Below are positions 1 through 8,804 of a stretch of 64,000 nt of DNA, piece by piece. The first letter of the stretch is position 1. Each line of letters opens with the position of its first letter. Below the pieces are notes generated by a model. That model did not search any database and had not been told where the DNA came from. It was given only the letters and a program-made list of their open reading frames with translations. The stretch is from assembly GCA_020636315.1 (NCBI GenBank), contig JACJYA010000007.1, positions 248,001-312,000 on the forward strand, written 5' to 3'. The stretch is from Lewinellaceae bacterium (lineage in GTDB: Bacteria; Bacteroidota; Bacteroidia; Chitinophagales; Saprospiraceae). Position numbers and translations under genes: made by a program.

Positions 1-636
1 CAGCTCGGTGACGTTACTGGTGCGCTTAACACTGGTGCCCATGGCGTAGCCGTTATTTTCCACGACATACAAAACCGGAAGCTTCCAGCTCATCGCCATG
101 TTAAAAGACTCGTGAAGAGCACCCTGGCGGGCGGCTCCGTCACCAAACATAGTGACGCACAGGTTATCCGTCCCTTTGTATTTTTCTGCAAAAGCAATCC
201 CGGTGCCGATGGGTATCTGAGCGCCGACAATACCATTGCCGCCGAAGTAGCGGTGCTCGGCGGAAAAAAAGTGCATAGACCCGCCTTTGCCTTTAACAAT
301 GCCGGTTTTCTTTCCGAACAGCTCAGCCATACAGGCATTGGTGGAACACCCTCTGCCCAGGGCTATCCCGTGCTGGCGATAGGCCGTCACAATGGCGTCT
401 TCCGGCCGTATCGCCGATTCCAGGCCGGCGGCTACTGCTTCCTGCCCTATATAAACATGACAGAAGCCACGGATCTTCTGTTGCCCGTACATCATTAGGG
501 CACGCTCTTCAAACTTGCGGATTCTGAGCATCAGCTCATACCAGTTCAGGTACATCTCCTTATCGTGCTTCACTTTTCCGGGCTTGGATTGTTTCTTGCT
601 GGCGGTTTTTTTCTTGTTACCGGTTGCTGTGTCCAT
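1..636 (-). CDS. pdhA: Pyruvate dehydrogenase E1 component, alpha subunit (3' end cut by window edge)
   Basis: The gene encodes the thiamine-diphosphate-binding alpha chain of pyruvate dehydrogenase E1, which decarboxylates pyruvate and passes the acetyl group to the lipoyl domain of E2 in the cytoplasm. It starts at the ATG complementary to 634-636 and runs off the left edge after 212 codons. After a Lys-rich leader of about 20 residues comes the family opening LNWYELMLRIRKFEERA, then GKGGSMHFF, and the TPP/Mg motif beginning GDGAARQGALHESFN and closing at VVENNGYAMGT. The usual length is about 330-350 residues, so roughly a third is missing. The basic N-terminal extension is longer than in many homologues, but ATG 636 is the only good start. 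The upstream gap of about 258 bases to the divergent reductase should hold promoters for both. Confidence 0.95.
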   Translation of the reverse strand, partial: MDTATGNKKKTASKKQSKPGKVKHDKEMYLNWYELMLRIRKFEERALMMYGQQKIRGFCHVYIGQEAVAAGLESAIRPEDAIVTAYRQHGIALGRGCSTNACMAELFGKKTGIVKGKGGSMHFFSAEHRYFGGNGIVGAQIPIGTGIAFAEKYKGTDNLCVTMFGDGAARQGALHESFNMAMSWKLPVLYVVENNGYAMGTSVKRTSNVTEL

Positions 637-894
637 AGAACGGTTTTGTTTTGGCGAATTTGTGGACGCAAAGCTCCACGGGTTAATGCAATTGAGTGTC
701 CTTAAATATACTGCAAATTAGTAGCAGCACATAAAAGGGGGGATAAAAACTATCTGACTCGGTGTTAAAACACACGAAACATTCCCTTGTTTGCAGAAAA
801 GGCAACCAGTTACTTCCCTTTTCTGCCGGGATAAGCCGCAAAGAAAACATATTTTGGCATTTTTGCCAAGTTTGGCGGGCCAATACCATTGCCG

Positions 895-1962
895 ATGAAC
901 AGCAGAATCCATTTCCGGGTTTTAGAAAAGAGGCGCGAAACCTCCGACACCGTAAGCCTTGTCTTACAGGGTATTGAAGGTCCTGTCGATTATAAAGCCG
1001 GCCAGTTTCTGACCTTGCTTCTGGAAATTGACGGCAGGGAAATTCGCCGTTCCTATTCCTTTTCCTCCTGTCCGGGCATTGACCCCTATCCCGTGATTAC
1101 CGTAAAGCGAAAACCGAATGGAGTGGCATCCACTTACCTCGTGGAAAAAATCCAACCCGGCCAAGTCCTGGCTGCTTATCCTCCTGCCGGACAGTTCCTT
1201 TTGCCTTCCTGGCCCAATGGCCCCCACCAGTTGGTCATGATAGCCGGAGGCAGCGGCATTACTCCTGTCTTTTCTCTCATCAAATCCGCACTGGCCCACA
1301 CAACTGCCTTTAAGGTGCTGCTGATCTACGCCAGCCGGAACGAGCAAAACCTCATTTTCGGACGGGAATTGCTGCAATGGCTCTCCGGGTACCCCACGCG
1401 GTTCAGAACCCTTTTCTTACTGAGTACCCCACAGGAAGAACCGGTGCACCGGGAACAAGGCGGGCACGTGGAAATACGCCCGGGCCGGTTGGGCAACGCT
1501 CTCCTGGAAGAGCTCATCCTGGAAAACGTACCGGCCGGACAACCCGCGGATTTCTACCTTTGCGGCCCTCCCGGCTTGCTGCTAAAATCTGAGATGACTC
1601 TTCGGTTTATGGGATATGCCGCCGCCCGGATACATAAAGAAGTATTCATCATCACCCACCCCTTCCGCCCACCTTCGGAACTGTTCCCTTCCGGAACGGT
1701 TACCTTGTTCAGGGGTAAAGAGCGGATATCTTTTCCGATCGAAGCAGGCCAAACCATTCTGGAGGCGGCCGAAAGCACAGGTTTAGAACTCCCTCACAGC
1801 TGCCGCAGCGGGATCTGTACAAGTTGTACTGCCCGGTGCCGGGCCGGAGAAGTAATGATGTATCTCCCCGACGGGCCGTTAAGCAGTGCTGCCACCAAAG
1901 GCGTAATACAGACCTGTGTGGGGTATCCGCTTACAGAACATACCGAAATAAGCCTGGATTAA
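895..1962 (+). CDS. FAD/2Fe-2S oxidoreductase of the ferredoxin-NAD(P)H reductase (PaaE/HmpX-like) family
   Basis: This 355-residue electron-transfer protein carries a ferredoxin reductase module followed by a plant-type 2Fe-2S domain. The FAD-binding barrel shows RSYSFSS near residue 50. The nucleotide-binding part shows IAGGSGITPVFSL near 120 and FYLCGPPGLL near 220. The C-terminal ferredoxin has cluster cysteines at about 303, 308, 311 and 341 (CRSGICTSC then QTCVG). The layout matches PaaE and related reductases, which carry electrons from NAD(P)H to an oxygenase or desaturase. No oxygenase lies beside it, so the partner cannot be named. An in-frame TTG six bases upstream could also start it, but the ATG at 895 is preferred. 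It is transcribed away from pdhA. Confidence 0.85.
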   Translation: MNSRIHFRVLEKRRETSDTVSLVLQGIEGPVDYKAGQFLTLLLEIDGREIRRSYSFSSCPGIDPYPVITVKRKPNGVASTYLVEKIQPGQVLAAYPPAGQFLLPSWPNGPHQLVMIAGGSGITPVFSLIKSALAHTTAFKVLLIYASRNEQNLIFGRELLQWLSGYPTRFRTLFLLSTPQEEPVHREQGGHVEIRPGRLGNALLEELILENVPAGQPADFYLCGPPGLLLKSEMTLRFMGYAAARIHKEVFIITHPFRPPSELFPSGTVTLFRGKERISFPIEAGQTILEAAESTGLELPHSCRSGICTSCTARCRAGEVMMYLPDGPLSSAATKGVIQTCVGYPLTEHTEISLD

Positions 1963-1980
1963 AACGGCTCAGCCAGTACA

Positions 1981-2829
1981 TCATTGATACAGGCCATTGA
2001 GTTTCTTCAGAAGTTTCATCAACTTCAGGTCAAGCGAATAGCTGGCGTGAAAAAAATGCCCGTTGATGAGCAGCCAGTCTTTTTCCCTCCGAACACTTTC
2101 CAGGTTCCGGTACAGAACTTTTCTGGCCGTTTGCAGCTGAGCTTTCCAGTAGAAAGCCCGGTCCGTAAGGGCAAACCCTTCTTTGCAGCCCCCCAGCAGG
2201 CTCTGGTCGCAGATGAGGAGAATGCGCTCATCGCGTTCGGGAAAGAGAAAAAACCTGCCTGCGTTTTTCAGTTTATCCACCGGCATTTTCAAAAAATCTG
2301 TATAAACTTTCTCATCCGGTTCATTCCCGAAATCGAGGTAATCCAGCACCAACTGGAAAAGAGAAACATCGTCAATGCTCACTCCCTGCCAACGAAGGAT
2401 GGACTCAGAGAGATGGACTTCGTTAATGTCCTGGCAATGGTGGATGATAAAATAATCCAGCTGTTCTTCGAATAGCCTCCTGATCCGCCGGTTCACCTCC
2501 CGGGGAGTAGCGCTACCCTCTCCTTCCAGGCGGCGCAGTTCCTCACTCAGGTGAGCTGATTTTCGGTAAACGGTATCCCGGAAACCGGATTCGTACAGCC
2601 TTTCGGAATAGGCCTGATATTGCTCCGGCCGGTGTTCCTCCTCCACGCGGCGGCGCAATGCCTGGAAAAACAGGCCTACAAGCTGTTTTTCCAGGTCCCC
2701 CTTCATATCGACCATGGGCTTGGGCTCCGGTTTCTGTTCCTGCCCGGGAACAGCCTCCTGGGAGGCGCCGCAGTGGAAGCAGAAGCGGGCCCCGGGTGGC
2801 AGTACAGTCTGGCATTTAGGACATTTCAT
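1981..2829 (-). CDS. Zinc-ribbon protein of unknown function
   Basis: This 282-residue protein opens with a zinc ribbon made of two CxxC knuckles (MKCPKCQ, then FCFHCG at about residue 17). A proline/glutamate-rich linker follows, then a mostly helical, charged body rich in Arg and Glu. The last 90 residues look like a beta-rich domain (ILLICDQSLLGGCKEGFALT and following) resembling the PH-like domains that sometimes follow zinc ribbons, although that likeness is only an impression. No signal peptide or membrane segment is visible, so it is probably cytoplasmic. It converges on the reductase gene with an 18-base gap. No function can be assigned; the ribbon could bind nucleic acid or a protein partner. 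Confidence 0.8.
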   Translation of the reverse strand: MKCPKCQTVLPPGARFCFHCGASQEAVPGQEQKPEPKPMVDMKGDLEKQLVGLFFQALRRRVEEEHRPEQYQAYSERLYESGFRDTVYRKSAHLSEELRRLEGEGSATPREVNRRIRRLFEEQLDYFIIHHCQDINEVHLSESILRWQGVSIDDVSLFQLVLDYLDFGNEPDEKVYTDFLKMPVDKLKNAGRFFLFPERDERILLICDQSLLGGCKEGFALTDRAFYWKAQLQTARKVLYRNLESVRREKDWLLINGHFFHASYSLDLKLMKLLKKLNGLYQ

Positions 2830-2925
2830 AGGCCCGAAAATTAAGGAAAAACTGAGAAACCTTTAGCGGCCTGAGCTGTTCATTCCTTGTACTAAGTCAT
2901 CAGCTTGTTAATTCCCGAGCGCAAT

Positions 2926-3564
2926 ATGAGTGGATCACAACCCGGAAAAGAAAACAACAAAGACTTCAACAGTGAATACGAATCTTTCGCTTTTCATCCC
3001 TACAACGTCCTGCTCACTCTGATCCTTTTCGGCGTAACCGCCCTTTTCCTGGCCTTTTCCTTTGCGTTTATCTATACCCGGGTTCAGAATGAACTTCCCC
3101 CCATCCGCCTGCCGGATATTTTTATTTTTAATACACTGATATTACTGGGAAGCAGTGCCGCCATGGTTTGGGCTCGCCGTTCCTACAAAGCAGACAAGAC
3201 GCGCCATTATCAAACTGCACTTTTACTGACAATAGGGCTATCTCTTTTGTTTATGGCCATGCAGTTCATCGGATGGAAGCAATTGTTCGCCAACCAGATC
3301 TTCATTCACACAGACAACTCCGCAGGCTACCTTTATGTCATATCCGGGTTACATTTTGCACACGTGATTGCCGGGCTACCATTTCTGGGGACTTTCCTCT
3401 GGACAGCGCGAAAGAGAATGAAAGAGCCGGTGAGTGTACTGGTTTACTTCTCTGACCCGGAAAAACGCCTGAAGCTGAGGCTACTGACCATCTACTGGCA
3501 CTTTCTGGACGGGTTGTGGATCTATCTCGTCATCTTCTTTTATCTGAATTATCTGATACGCTAG
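2926..3564 (+). CDS. Cytochrome c oxidase subunit III-like (haem-copper oxidase) protein
   Basis: This is an integral membrane protein of 212 residues with five hydrophobic segments, the topology of shortened bacterial subunit III (CtaE/CyoC) proteins. Family-like features are the long central helix with a histidine (SGLHFAHVIAGLPFL) and the closing helix YWHFLDGLWIYLVIFF. Subunit III supports proton uptake and stability of the oxidase but holds no metal centre. No subunit I or II gene is nearby, so this is an isolated copy that must join a complex encoded elsewhere. The ATG at 2926 is chosen over the TTG at 2905. Confidence 0.82.
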   Translation: MSGSQPGKENNKDFNSEYESFAFHPYNVLLTLILFGVTALFLAFSFAFIYTRVQNELPPIRLPDIFIFNTLILLGSSAAMVWARRSYKADKTRHYQTALLLTIGLSLLFMAMQFIGWKQLFANQIFIHTDNSAGYLYVISGLHFAHVIAGLPFLGTFLWTARKRMKEPVSVLVYFSDPEKRLKLRLLTIYWHFLDGLWIYLVIFFYLNYLIR

Positions 3565-3623
3565 GCCTTCTGTTTTGAAAACCAGTAACTTGCCTTTAAC
3601 TTTGTCTTAATGGCAGGGAGAGG

Positions 3624-3652
3624 TTGAAATGTCTTGATACTTATTATCTTTG
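3624..3652 (+). promoter_or_regulatory. Putative Bacteroidota promoter (TTG-N18-TATCTTTG)
   Basis: A TTG at 3624-3626 is followed after 18 bases by TATCTTTG at 3645-3652. This fits the Bacteroidota sigma factor consensus TTTG-N19-TAnnTTTG. It lies about 70 bases upstream of the TlpA-like lipoprotein gene at 3720. No start site has been mapped. Confidence 0.5.
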
Positions 3653-3719
3653 CGGCTCCGGGCAAAAAATCACATAATAAACTGAATCCTACATTTAATA
3701 AACAAAAATCCTGCTGGAC

Positions 3720-4829
3720 ATGAGAAACATCGCAACACTTCTTATCGCCGGGGTTATTGCCCTGGCTACCTGGCACTGCGATACCCCCGTGAAAGGAACA
3801 GAGATAACAGGTGATGTCAAGAATGCCGCCAATATTCAGGCTTTTCTGGATCACGTAATCATCGGCAAGGCCAGCAATGTTCTGGCAAAAACGGAGGTTG
3901 ACGGAAGCGGCAATTTCAAATTCGAGTTCCCCGAGGGCATCCCTGCCGGTATTTACCAGCTTCGCCTCGGCGCCAAGCGGGTCAACCTGGCTATGGATGG
4001 TACGGAAAAAAAGGTGGCCATCAGTGGAGACCTGGGGACTATCCAAAACTACGATTTCACAATCACCGGCTCTGACGACAGCCGAACGCTTGCCAACATC
4101 ATGAAAGGGTTGTTCAACCGGCAGGTAAGCGCCGAAGACATTTCCATATTTATCGATACCGTCTCCAACCCCGAGCTCGGAGCCTTTGTGGCTTATCGTT
4201 CACTGGGCGCTTCCGGGCAATTCCTGGATACCCAGAAGAAGGCGCTTGCCAAGCTTGACCCCAATTCAGAAACAGGGCAGGAATACGCCAAATTCATCTC
4301 CGCAGTGGAGCGCCAGTATCAGGCTCAGATGGCCGATCAACTCATTCAGGTAGGACAGCCTGCTCCGGATATTACGCTGCCCAACCCCAACGGCAAAGAA
4401 TATTCTCTTTCCAGCCTAAAGGGGAACGTCGTCCTCCTCGACTTCTGGGCCAGCTGGTGCGGCCCGTGCCGCCGGGAGAACCCCAACGTGGTAAAGGTCT
4501 ATGACAAATACAAATCCCAGGGCTTCACCGTATTCAGTGTTTCTCTGGACGGGATAGACTCCAGGACCAGAAGCCGGTTCCCCAATGAAGAAGCAGCCAA
4601 TCAATACCTGGAAGATCAGAAAAAACGCTGGATCGACGCCATTAAGCAGGACAACCTGAAATGGGAATACCACGTCAGCGACCTGCGCAAATGGGAATCC
4701 GGGCCGGCTGCCAAATACGGAGTCCGAAGCATCCCCCGAACCTTCCTGATCGACCGCGATGGCAATATCGCCGCCGTTAACCTCAGAGGGGCCGAGCAGA
4801 TTGAGCGGGAATTGCAGAAATTGCTTTAG
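3720..4829 (+). CDS. TlpA/ResA-like thioredoxin-fold lipoprotein with N-terminal DUF4369-like domain
   Basis: This 369-residue envelope protein begins with a hydrophobic signal (IATLLIAGVIALATWHC) whose cysteine at about residue 20 is a plausible lipidation site. Residues 25-130 form a beta-rich domain like DUF4369 (GDVKNAANIQAFLDHV and following), which often precedes thioredoxin folds in Bacteroidota. The C-terminal 150 residues are a TlpA-type thioredoxin domain with the redox motif FWASWCGPCRRENP (CGPC) and the cis-proline region SIPRTFLIDRDG. It probably reduces disulfides, for example in cytochrome maturation, at the outer face of a membrane. Its last four bases overlap the convergent methyltransferase gene. 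Confidence 0.88.
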   Translation: MRNIATLLIAGVIALATWHCDTPVKGTEITGDVKNAANIQAFLDHVIIGKASNVLAKTEVDGSGNFKFEFPEGIPAGIYQLRLGAKRVNLAMDGTEKKVAISGDLGTIQNYDFTITGSDDSRTLANIMKGLFNRQVSAEDISIFIDTVSNPELGAFVAYRSLGASGQFLDTQKKALAKLDPNSETGQEYAKFISAVERQYQAQMADQLIQVGQPAPDITLPNPNGKEYSLSSLKGNVVLLDFWASWCGPCRRENPNVVKVYDKYKSQGFTVFSVSLDGIDSRTRSRFPNEEAANQYLEDQKKRWIDAIKQDNLKWEYHVSDLRKWESGPAAKYGVRSIPRTFLIDRDGNIAAVNLRGAEQIERELQKLL

Positions 4830-5590
4830 TGCATGTTTGTGAAAACTGCGCAGAGAATTCCCGCTGCAATGGCCGCATTCAATGACTCTGCCCGGCTTTG
4901 AGCTGCCCGGGGAATCGAAATACGGTGTGACAAAAAACGCTCTGCTTCTGGGGAGAGCCCTCTGCCCTCGTTCCCTATTACGATGATCCCCTTAGCCTTG
5001 TCCAGGCCGGCCTTAAAAATATTTTCCCCGTCCAATACGGCGCCATACACCGGCAGAGCAGGGTACTCCCTGTGCAAAGCTTCAAGTGAAGCCTCGGCAC
5101 AGGCAACCCGGAGAAGCGACCCCATGGACGCCTGTACTACCTTGGGGTTGTAGGGGTCAACACAACCGGCGGATGTAAACACACAACCGATGCCGAACCA
5201 ATCGGCAATGCGAAGGATGGCGCCAAAATTGCCGGGGTCCTGGATGCCGTCCAGATACAGTGAAAGGGAGTTTTCCACCTGTCCGGCGGCAATTACGGTA
5301 TTTGGGATCGAGGATACCACCAAAACCTGGTTGGGCGTATCCAGCCCGGAGATCCGCCTTAGGGCCGCCCCGGAAACAGGAAACAGCTTTTCGGCAGCCA
5401 CATCGGCAGCTTCTTCCACTCTGGACAACCATTCCTCCAGAGCGAAAACCGCGATCACTAGTTCAGGCTTCTGCCCCAATAACTCACGAGCCATTTTATC
5501 TCCTTCGACGATGAAATTGTTATACTTTTGCCTAAATTTCTTCAGGCGCAGGGATTTGATGAATTTTTCCTTATTTTTTGAAAGCGTCAT
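4826..5590 (-). CDS. TrmH/SpoU-family RNA 2'-O-ribose methyltransferase
   Basis: This 254-residue cytoplasmic methyltransferase transfers a methyl group from S-adenosylmethionine to a ribose in tRNA or rRNA. The N-terminal 95 residues resemble the SpoU substrate-binding domain (KFIKSLRLKKFRQKYNNFIV). The SPOUT knot domain shows the three family motifs: DGIQDPGNFGAILR, IVIGNEGRGLS, and ISIPRAAQSRAESLNAAIA with its Glu/Ser/Leu/Asn signature. The exact target base cannot be told from sequence. It is divergent from the TamL-like gene, with 17 bases between start codons, so the two may share a regulatory region. Confidence 0.9.
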   Translation of the reverse strand: MTLSKNKEKFIKSLRLKKFRQKYNNFIVEGDKMARELLGQKPELVIAVFALEEWLSRVEEAADVAAEKLFPVSGAALRRISGLDTPNQVLVVSSIPNTVIAAGQVENSLSLYLDGIQDPGNFGAILRIADWFGIGCVFTSAGCVDPYNPKVVQASMGSLLRVACAEASLEALHREYPALPVYGAVLDGENIFKAGLDKAKGIIVIGNEGRGLSPEAERFLSHRISIPRAAQSRAESLNAAIAAGILCAVFTNMH

Positions 5591-5607
5591 CAGGAATTGA
5601 TATTGTG

Positions 5608-8127
5608 ATGTCTATAAAGCTGAAGCACCTTGCAAGATACATATTCGGAATAATAATGGTTGCCCTGTTGCTGCCTGCCTGCAATACCTCTAAATATCTT
5701 TCTGCGGACCAGTATCTGCTTAAAGGCAATAGTATTAAGTTAAAAAGCAAAGGCAATATCAACCGGAAGAGGGAGTTGAAGTACGAACTTTCGACCCTTT
5801 ACAAACAGAAGGAGAATAGTAAATTTTTCTTCATTCCAAGGGAATGGTTTTATTTCATTAACCAGGGGCCCGAAGACACGACCAAATTTGACAAATGGCA
5901 GCTTAGAGTGCTCGCCGAGCCTCCCGCCATTTACGATCAACAGCTGACGGAAGCAACCGAAGAGTCAATGAAATTCTTCCTGCAGTACAAAGGGTTTTTC
6001 AATGCCAATGTCTTTGCCGTTCCGGATGTACGCAAAAAGAAGATCTCTATCACTTATTACGCCGAACCCGGGCAGCAGTTCACCATTGACACCGCTCTGT
6101 TCTACAGTGAAGACAGCCTGGTCAACCAAAGGCTGCAAACCATCGCTTCCAACACGCTGCTCCAGCCTGGCGCCGGGATCGATGGAACTCTGTATGACCG
6201 GGAAAGGGATCGGATCGTCCAGGATCTGAGAAATAACGGATATGCCAATTTTTACGCCAATTACGTTGCTCCCCTCGAAGCAGACACCACAGTAGCCTCA
6301 AAAAAAGCAAAGATTTACCTTGAGGTCCTGCCTCCTCTGGAAGACAGTATTCATCAGGCCTATACCATTGATGACATTACTGTTTACATGGATTATGTTC
6401 CGGGCCAGGAGAGCCAAACACTTTATGACTCCACCATCAACGGTATTCGTTTCCTTTCCCCCCGGCCCTACTTCCGGATCAAGCCCGAAACCATCCTTGA
6501 AAACCTCTACATTAAAAAGAACAAACTTTATAATCAGCGGGATTTTGACCTCACCAACCAGCAGTTGTCAGCTCTGGGGGTCTTCCGTTTTGTACGGTTG
6601 AAGGAAGAAACAGACCCGGATGACCCCAGCAGGCTTGACATCAGAATTGAACTGACCCAGCACAAAAAGATGGAACTGGGGCTGGACTTCGAGCTCAACT
6701 ACGCCAGCCGCAACGCTTCAGGAGCGGGAAACCTCATCGGGCTGACGGCCAGCCCTTCTTTCCGAAACCGCAACCTCTTTAAAGGAGCGGAGCTGCTCAT
6801 CGCCGATTTCTCCGCCGGTGTGGAGTTCAACCCCAGCCCCAGCGCCATTTCGGAAAAGCGTTTCTGGAATACCGTTGACATACGCCTGCAAACCGACCTC
6901 TACCTTCCCCGGTTTGTGGATTACCTCGGGATATGGGGGCGCCTCAACCGGCCGAAGGTTGGAAAACGCGAACTGTTCGTCAACGACAATTTTTACAATT
7001 CTTTAAAGGAAAGCGCCGCCACCCGCCTGTCGGCCAGTTACAACTACCTGCTCATTCTCGATTTTTATCAATACAACCTGCTCACCGGAACTTTCGGTTT
7101 TGACTTTCCCCGCAAGCGCAATCAACGCCTCATTGTGAACCATATCGGGCTGGACTACCTCCGGCCGATCACCACGCCCCGGTTTGATTCCATTCTGGAT
7201 GTCAACCCCTTCCTGGCCCGATCCTTTGGCGAACAGCTTTTCGTGAGCTTTCTATTCCGGGACCTAAACTTCGTGCACAATGCCCGGCCCAACCGCCGGG
7301 GCAATTCTCATTACATCGGTTTCAATTTCGAACTCGCCGGCTCAGAGATCTGGGCGGGAAATGCCATCTATAATGCGTTTGCCCTTAAACAGGATACCCT
7401 GCGGCTGCGCTTCAAAGATGGCATCAGGGTCGATTTCTCACAATACGTCCGCACTCAGTTTGACCTTCGAAAATACTGGTCATATTCGACAAAACGCTCT
7501 ATGGCCGCCCGGGTCGCCGTGGGGGTGGCCCGCCCCTTCGGCTATACCACTGATGTGCCCTATGTAAAACAGTTCTACGCCGGCGGCCCCAACAGTATCC
7601 GGGCCTGGGCGCCGCGGGGGCTGGGCCCGGGCGCCTTTGAAGATACGCTGTCTCTGGACCGCACTTTCAACACGCGCCTGTACCAGTCAGGAGACATCCG
7701 CCTGGAGGCCAACCTGGAATATCGCTTCAACATTTTCTGGGTGGTGAACGGCGCCTTTTTTCTCGATGCCGGGAATATCTGGACCTTTAAACGGGATACT
7801 GCCCGGTGTGGATCTCAGTTCCTTTTCAGCAGCAGGCAATACAGCTGCACCGACAACCAGGGAGAAAAGGTAATCTATACCAATGAGCCCTTCTATAAAC
7901 AAATTGCGGTAGGAGGCGGCTTTGGCCTCCGCCTCGACTTTTCTTATTTCATTCTCCGGCTGGATATGGCCGCCAAGTTCCGGCACGCATCCCCTATGCC
8001 GTCCGAGAACGGCAAGGGGAATTGGCAGGATTACTGGTTCCGGGATTTTCGAAGTAGCGGTGGGCGGGCCGGGTTAAAATTCACCGATATCGTTTCTTTC
8101 AACCTGGGCTTTGGATATCCCTTCTAA
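5608..8127 (+). CDS. tamL: BamA/TamA-family outer-membrane lipoprotein (TamL type)
   Basis: This is an 839-residue outer-membrane beta-barrel of the BamA/TamA superfamily. It has a lipoprotein signal ending in the lipobox LLPAC. POTRA-like segments follow (for example IVQDLRNNGYANFYANYVAP near 210 and the region around 265-350), then a 16-strand-type barrel from about 370 to the end, closing on the aromatic residue of LGFGYPF. Lipid-anchored TamA relatives in Bacteroidota are known as TamL and work with TamB in moving proteins or lipids to the outer membrane. No tamB lies in the window. ATG 5608 is chosen over a TTG at 5578 because it gives a clean signal peptide and does not overlap the divergent gene. 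Confidence 0.85.
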   Translation: MSIKLKHLARYIFGIIMVALLLPACNTSKYLSADQYLLKGNSIKLKSKGNINRKRELKYELSTLYKQKENSKFFFIPREWFYFINQGPEDTTKFDKWQLRVLAEPPAIYDQQLTEATEESMKFFLQYKGFFNANVFAVPDVRKKKISITYYAEPGQQFTIDTALFYSEDSLVNQRLQTIASNTLLQPGAGIDGTLYDRERDRIVQDLRNNGYANFYANYVAPLEADTTVASKKAKIYLEVLPPLEDSIHQAYTIDDITVYMDYVPGQESQTLYDSTINGIRFLSPRPYFRIKPETILENLYIKKNKLYNQRDFDLTNQQLSALGVFRFVRLKEETDPDDPSRLDIRIELTQHKKMELGLDFELNYASRNASGAGNLIGLTASPSFRNRNLFKGAELLIADFSAGVEFNPSPSAISEKRFWNTVDIRLQTDLYLPRFVDYLGIWGRLNRPKVGKRELFVNDNFYNSLKESAATRLSASYNYLLILDFYQYNLLTGTFGFDFPRKRNQRLIVNHIGLDYLRPITTPRFDSILDVNPFLARSFGEQLFVSFLFRDLNFVHNARPNRRGNSHYIGFNFELAGSEIWAGNAIYNAFALKQDTLRLRFKDGIRVDFSQYVRTQFDLRKYWSYSTKRSMAARVAVGVARPFGYTTDVPYVKQFYAGGPNSIRAWAPRGLGPGAFEDTLSLDRTFNTRLYQSGDIRLEANLEYRFNIFWVVNGAFFLDAGNIWTFKRDTARCGSQFLFSSRQYSCTDNQGEKVIYTNEPFYKQIAVGGGFGLRLDFSYFILRLDMAAKFRHASPMPSENGKGNWQDYWFRDFRSSGGRAGLKFTDIVSFNLGFGYPF

Positions 8128-8133
8128 AGGAAC

Positions 8134-8778
8134 TCATTTGAAGAGGCTTTTCCGGCCGTACCGGCTGCAGATAGGGCATTTTTCCGGATCATGCCCACGG
8201 GCAGGGCAGTATTGCCTCCCGAAATATATGATCTGAAGGTGAAGTTTGTTCCACTTCTCTTTGGGAAATACCTTCTTCAGGTCGGTTTCCGTTTTTTCCA
8301 CATTTTTCCCGGTACTGAGGCCCCACCGGTAAGCCAGGCGGTGAATGTGCGTATCCACTGGAAATGCCGGAACGCCAAAGGCCTGCGACATGACCACTGA
8401 TGCAGTTTTATGCCCTACTCCGGGCAAGGCCTCCAGGGCCTTCATATCCTGAGGCACCTGGCCTCCGTGCTTTTCCACCAGAATATTGGAAAGCTCATAG
8501 ATAGCGCTGGACTTCCTCGGAGCGAGGCCGCAGGGGCGAATGATCGCCATGATATCTTCAACTTTTTGTTCCGCCATATCAAACGGGTTATCGGCCAGTT
8601 CAAAAAGGTGAGGCGTCACCTTATTGACCCTTTCGTCCGTACATTGGGCGGAGAGCAAAACGGCAACAAGCAAGGTGTAAGGATCCTGATGTTCGAGAGG
8701 AATAGGTACTACCGGAAAGAGTTCTTCCAGTATTTTGATTATGGCATTTGCTTTTTCCTTTCTGCTTATGCGGCTCAT
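8134..8778 (-). CDS. nth: Endonuclease III (base-excision repair DNA glycosylase/AP lyase)
   Basis: This 214-residue helix-hairpin-helix glycosylase removes oxidised pyrimidines from DNA and nicks the abasic site. The HhH motif LPGVGHKTASVV carries the catalytic lysine (K124), and VDTHIHRLAYR carries the catalytic aspartate (D142). The C-terminal iron-sulfur loop is unusual. Cysteines are seen only at 191, 201 and 204 (CPARGHDPEKCPIC), where the classical spacing is C-x6-C-x2-C-x5-C, and the ten residues that follow contain no fourth cysteine. Either the cluster is absent or it is held differently. The gene converges on tamL with a 6-base gap. Confidence 0.93.
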   Translation of the reverse strand: MSRISRKEKANAIIKILEELFPVVPIPLEHQDPYTLLVAVLLSAQCTDERVNKVTPHLFELADNPFDMAEQKVEDIMAIIRPCGLAPRKSSAIYELSNILVEKHGGQVPQDMKALEALPGVGHKTASVVMSQAFGVPAFPVDTHIHRLAYRWGLSTGKNVEKTETDLKKVFPKEKWNKLHLQIIYFGRQYCPARGHDPEKCPICSRYGRKSLFK

Positions 8779-8804
8779 ATTATTGCTTGTACCTTATCAA
8801 CGAG

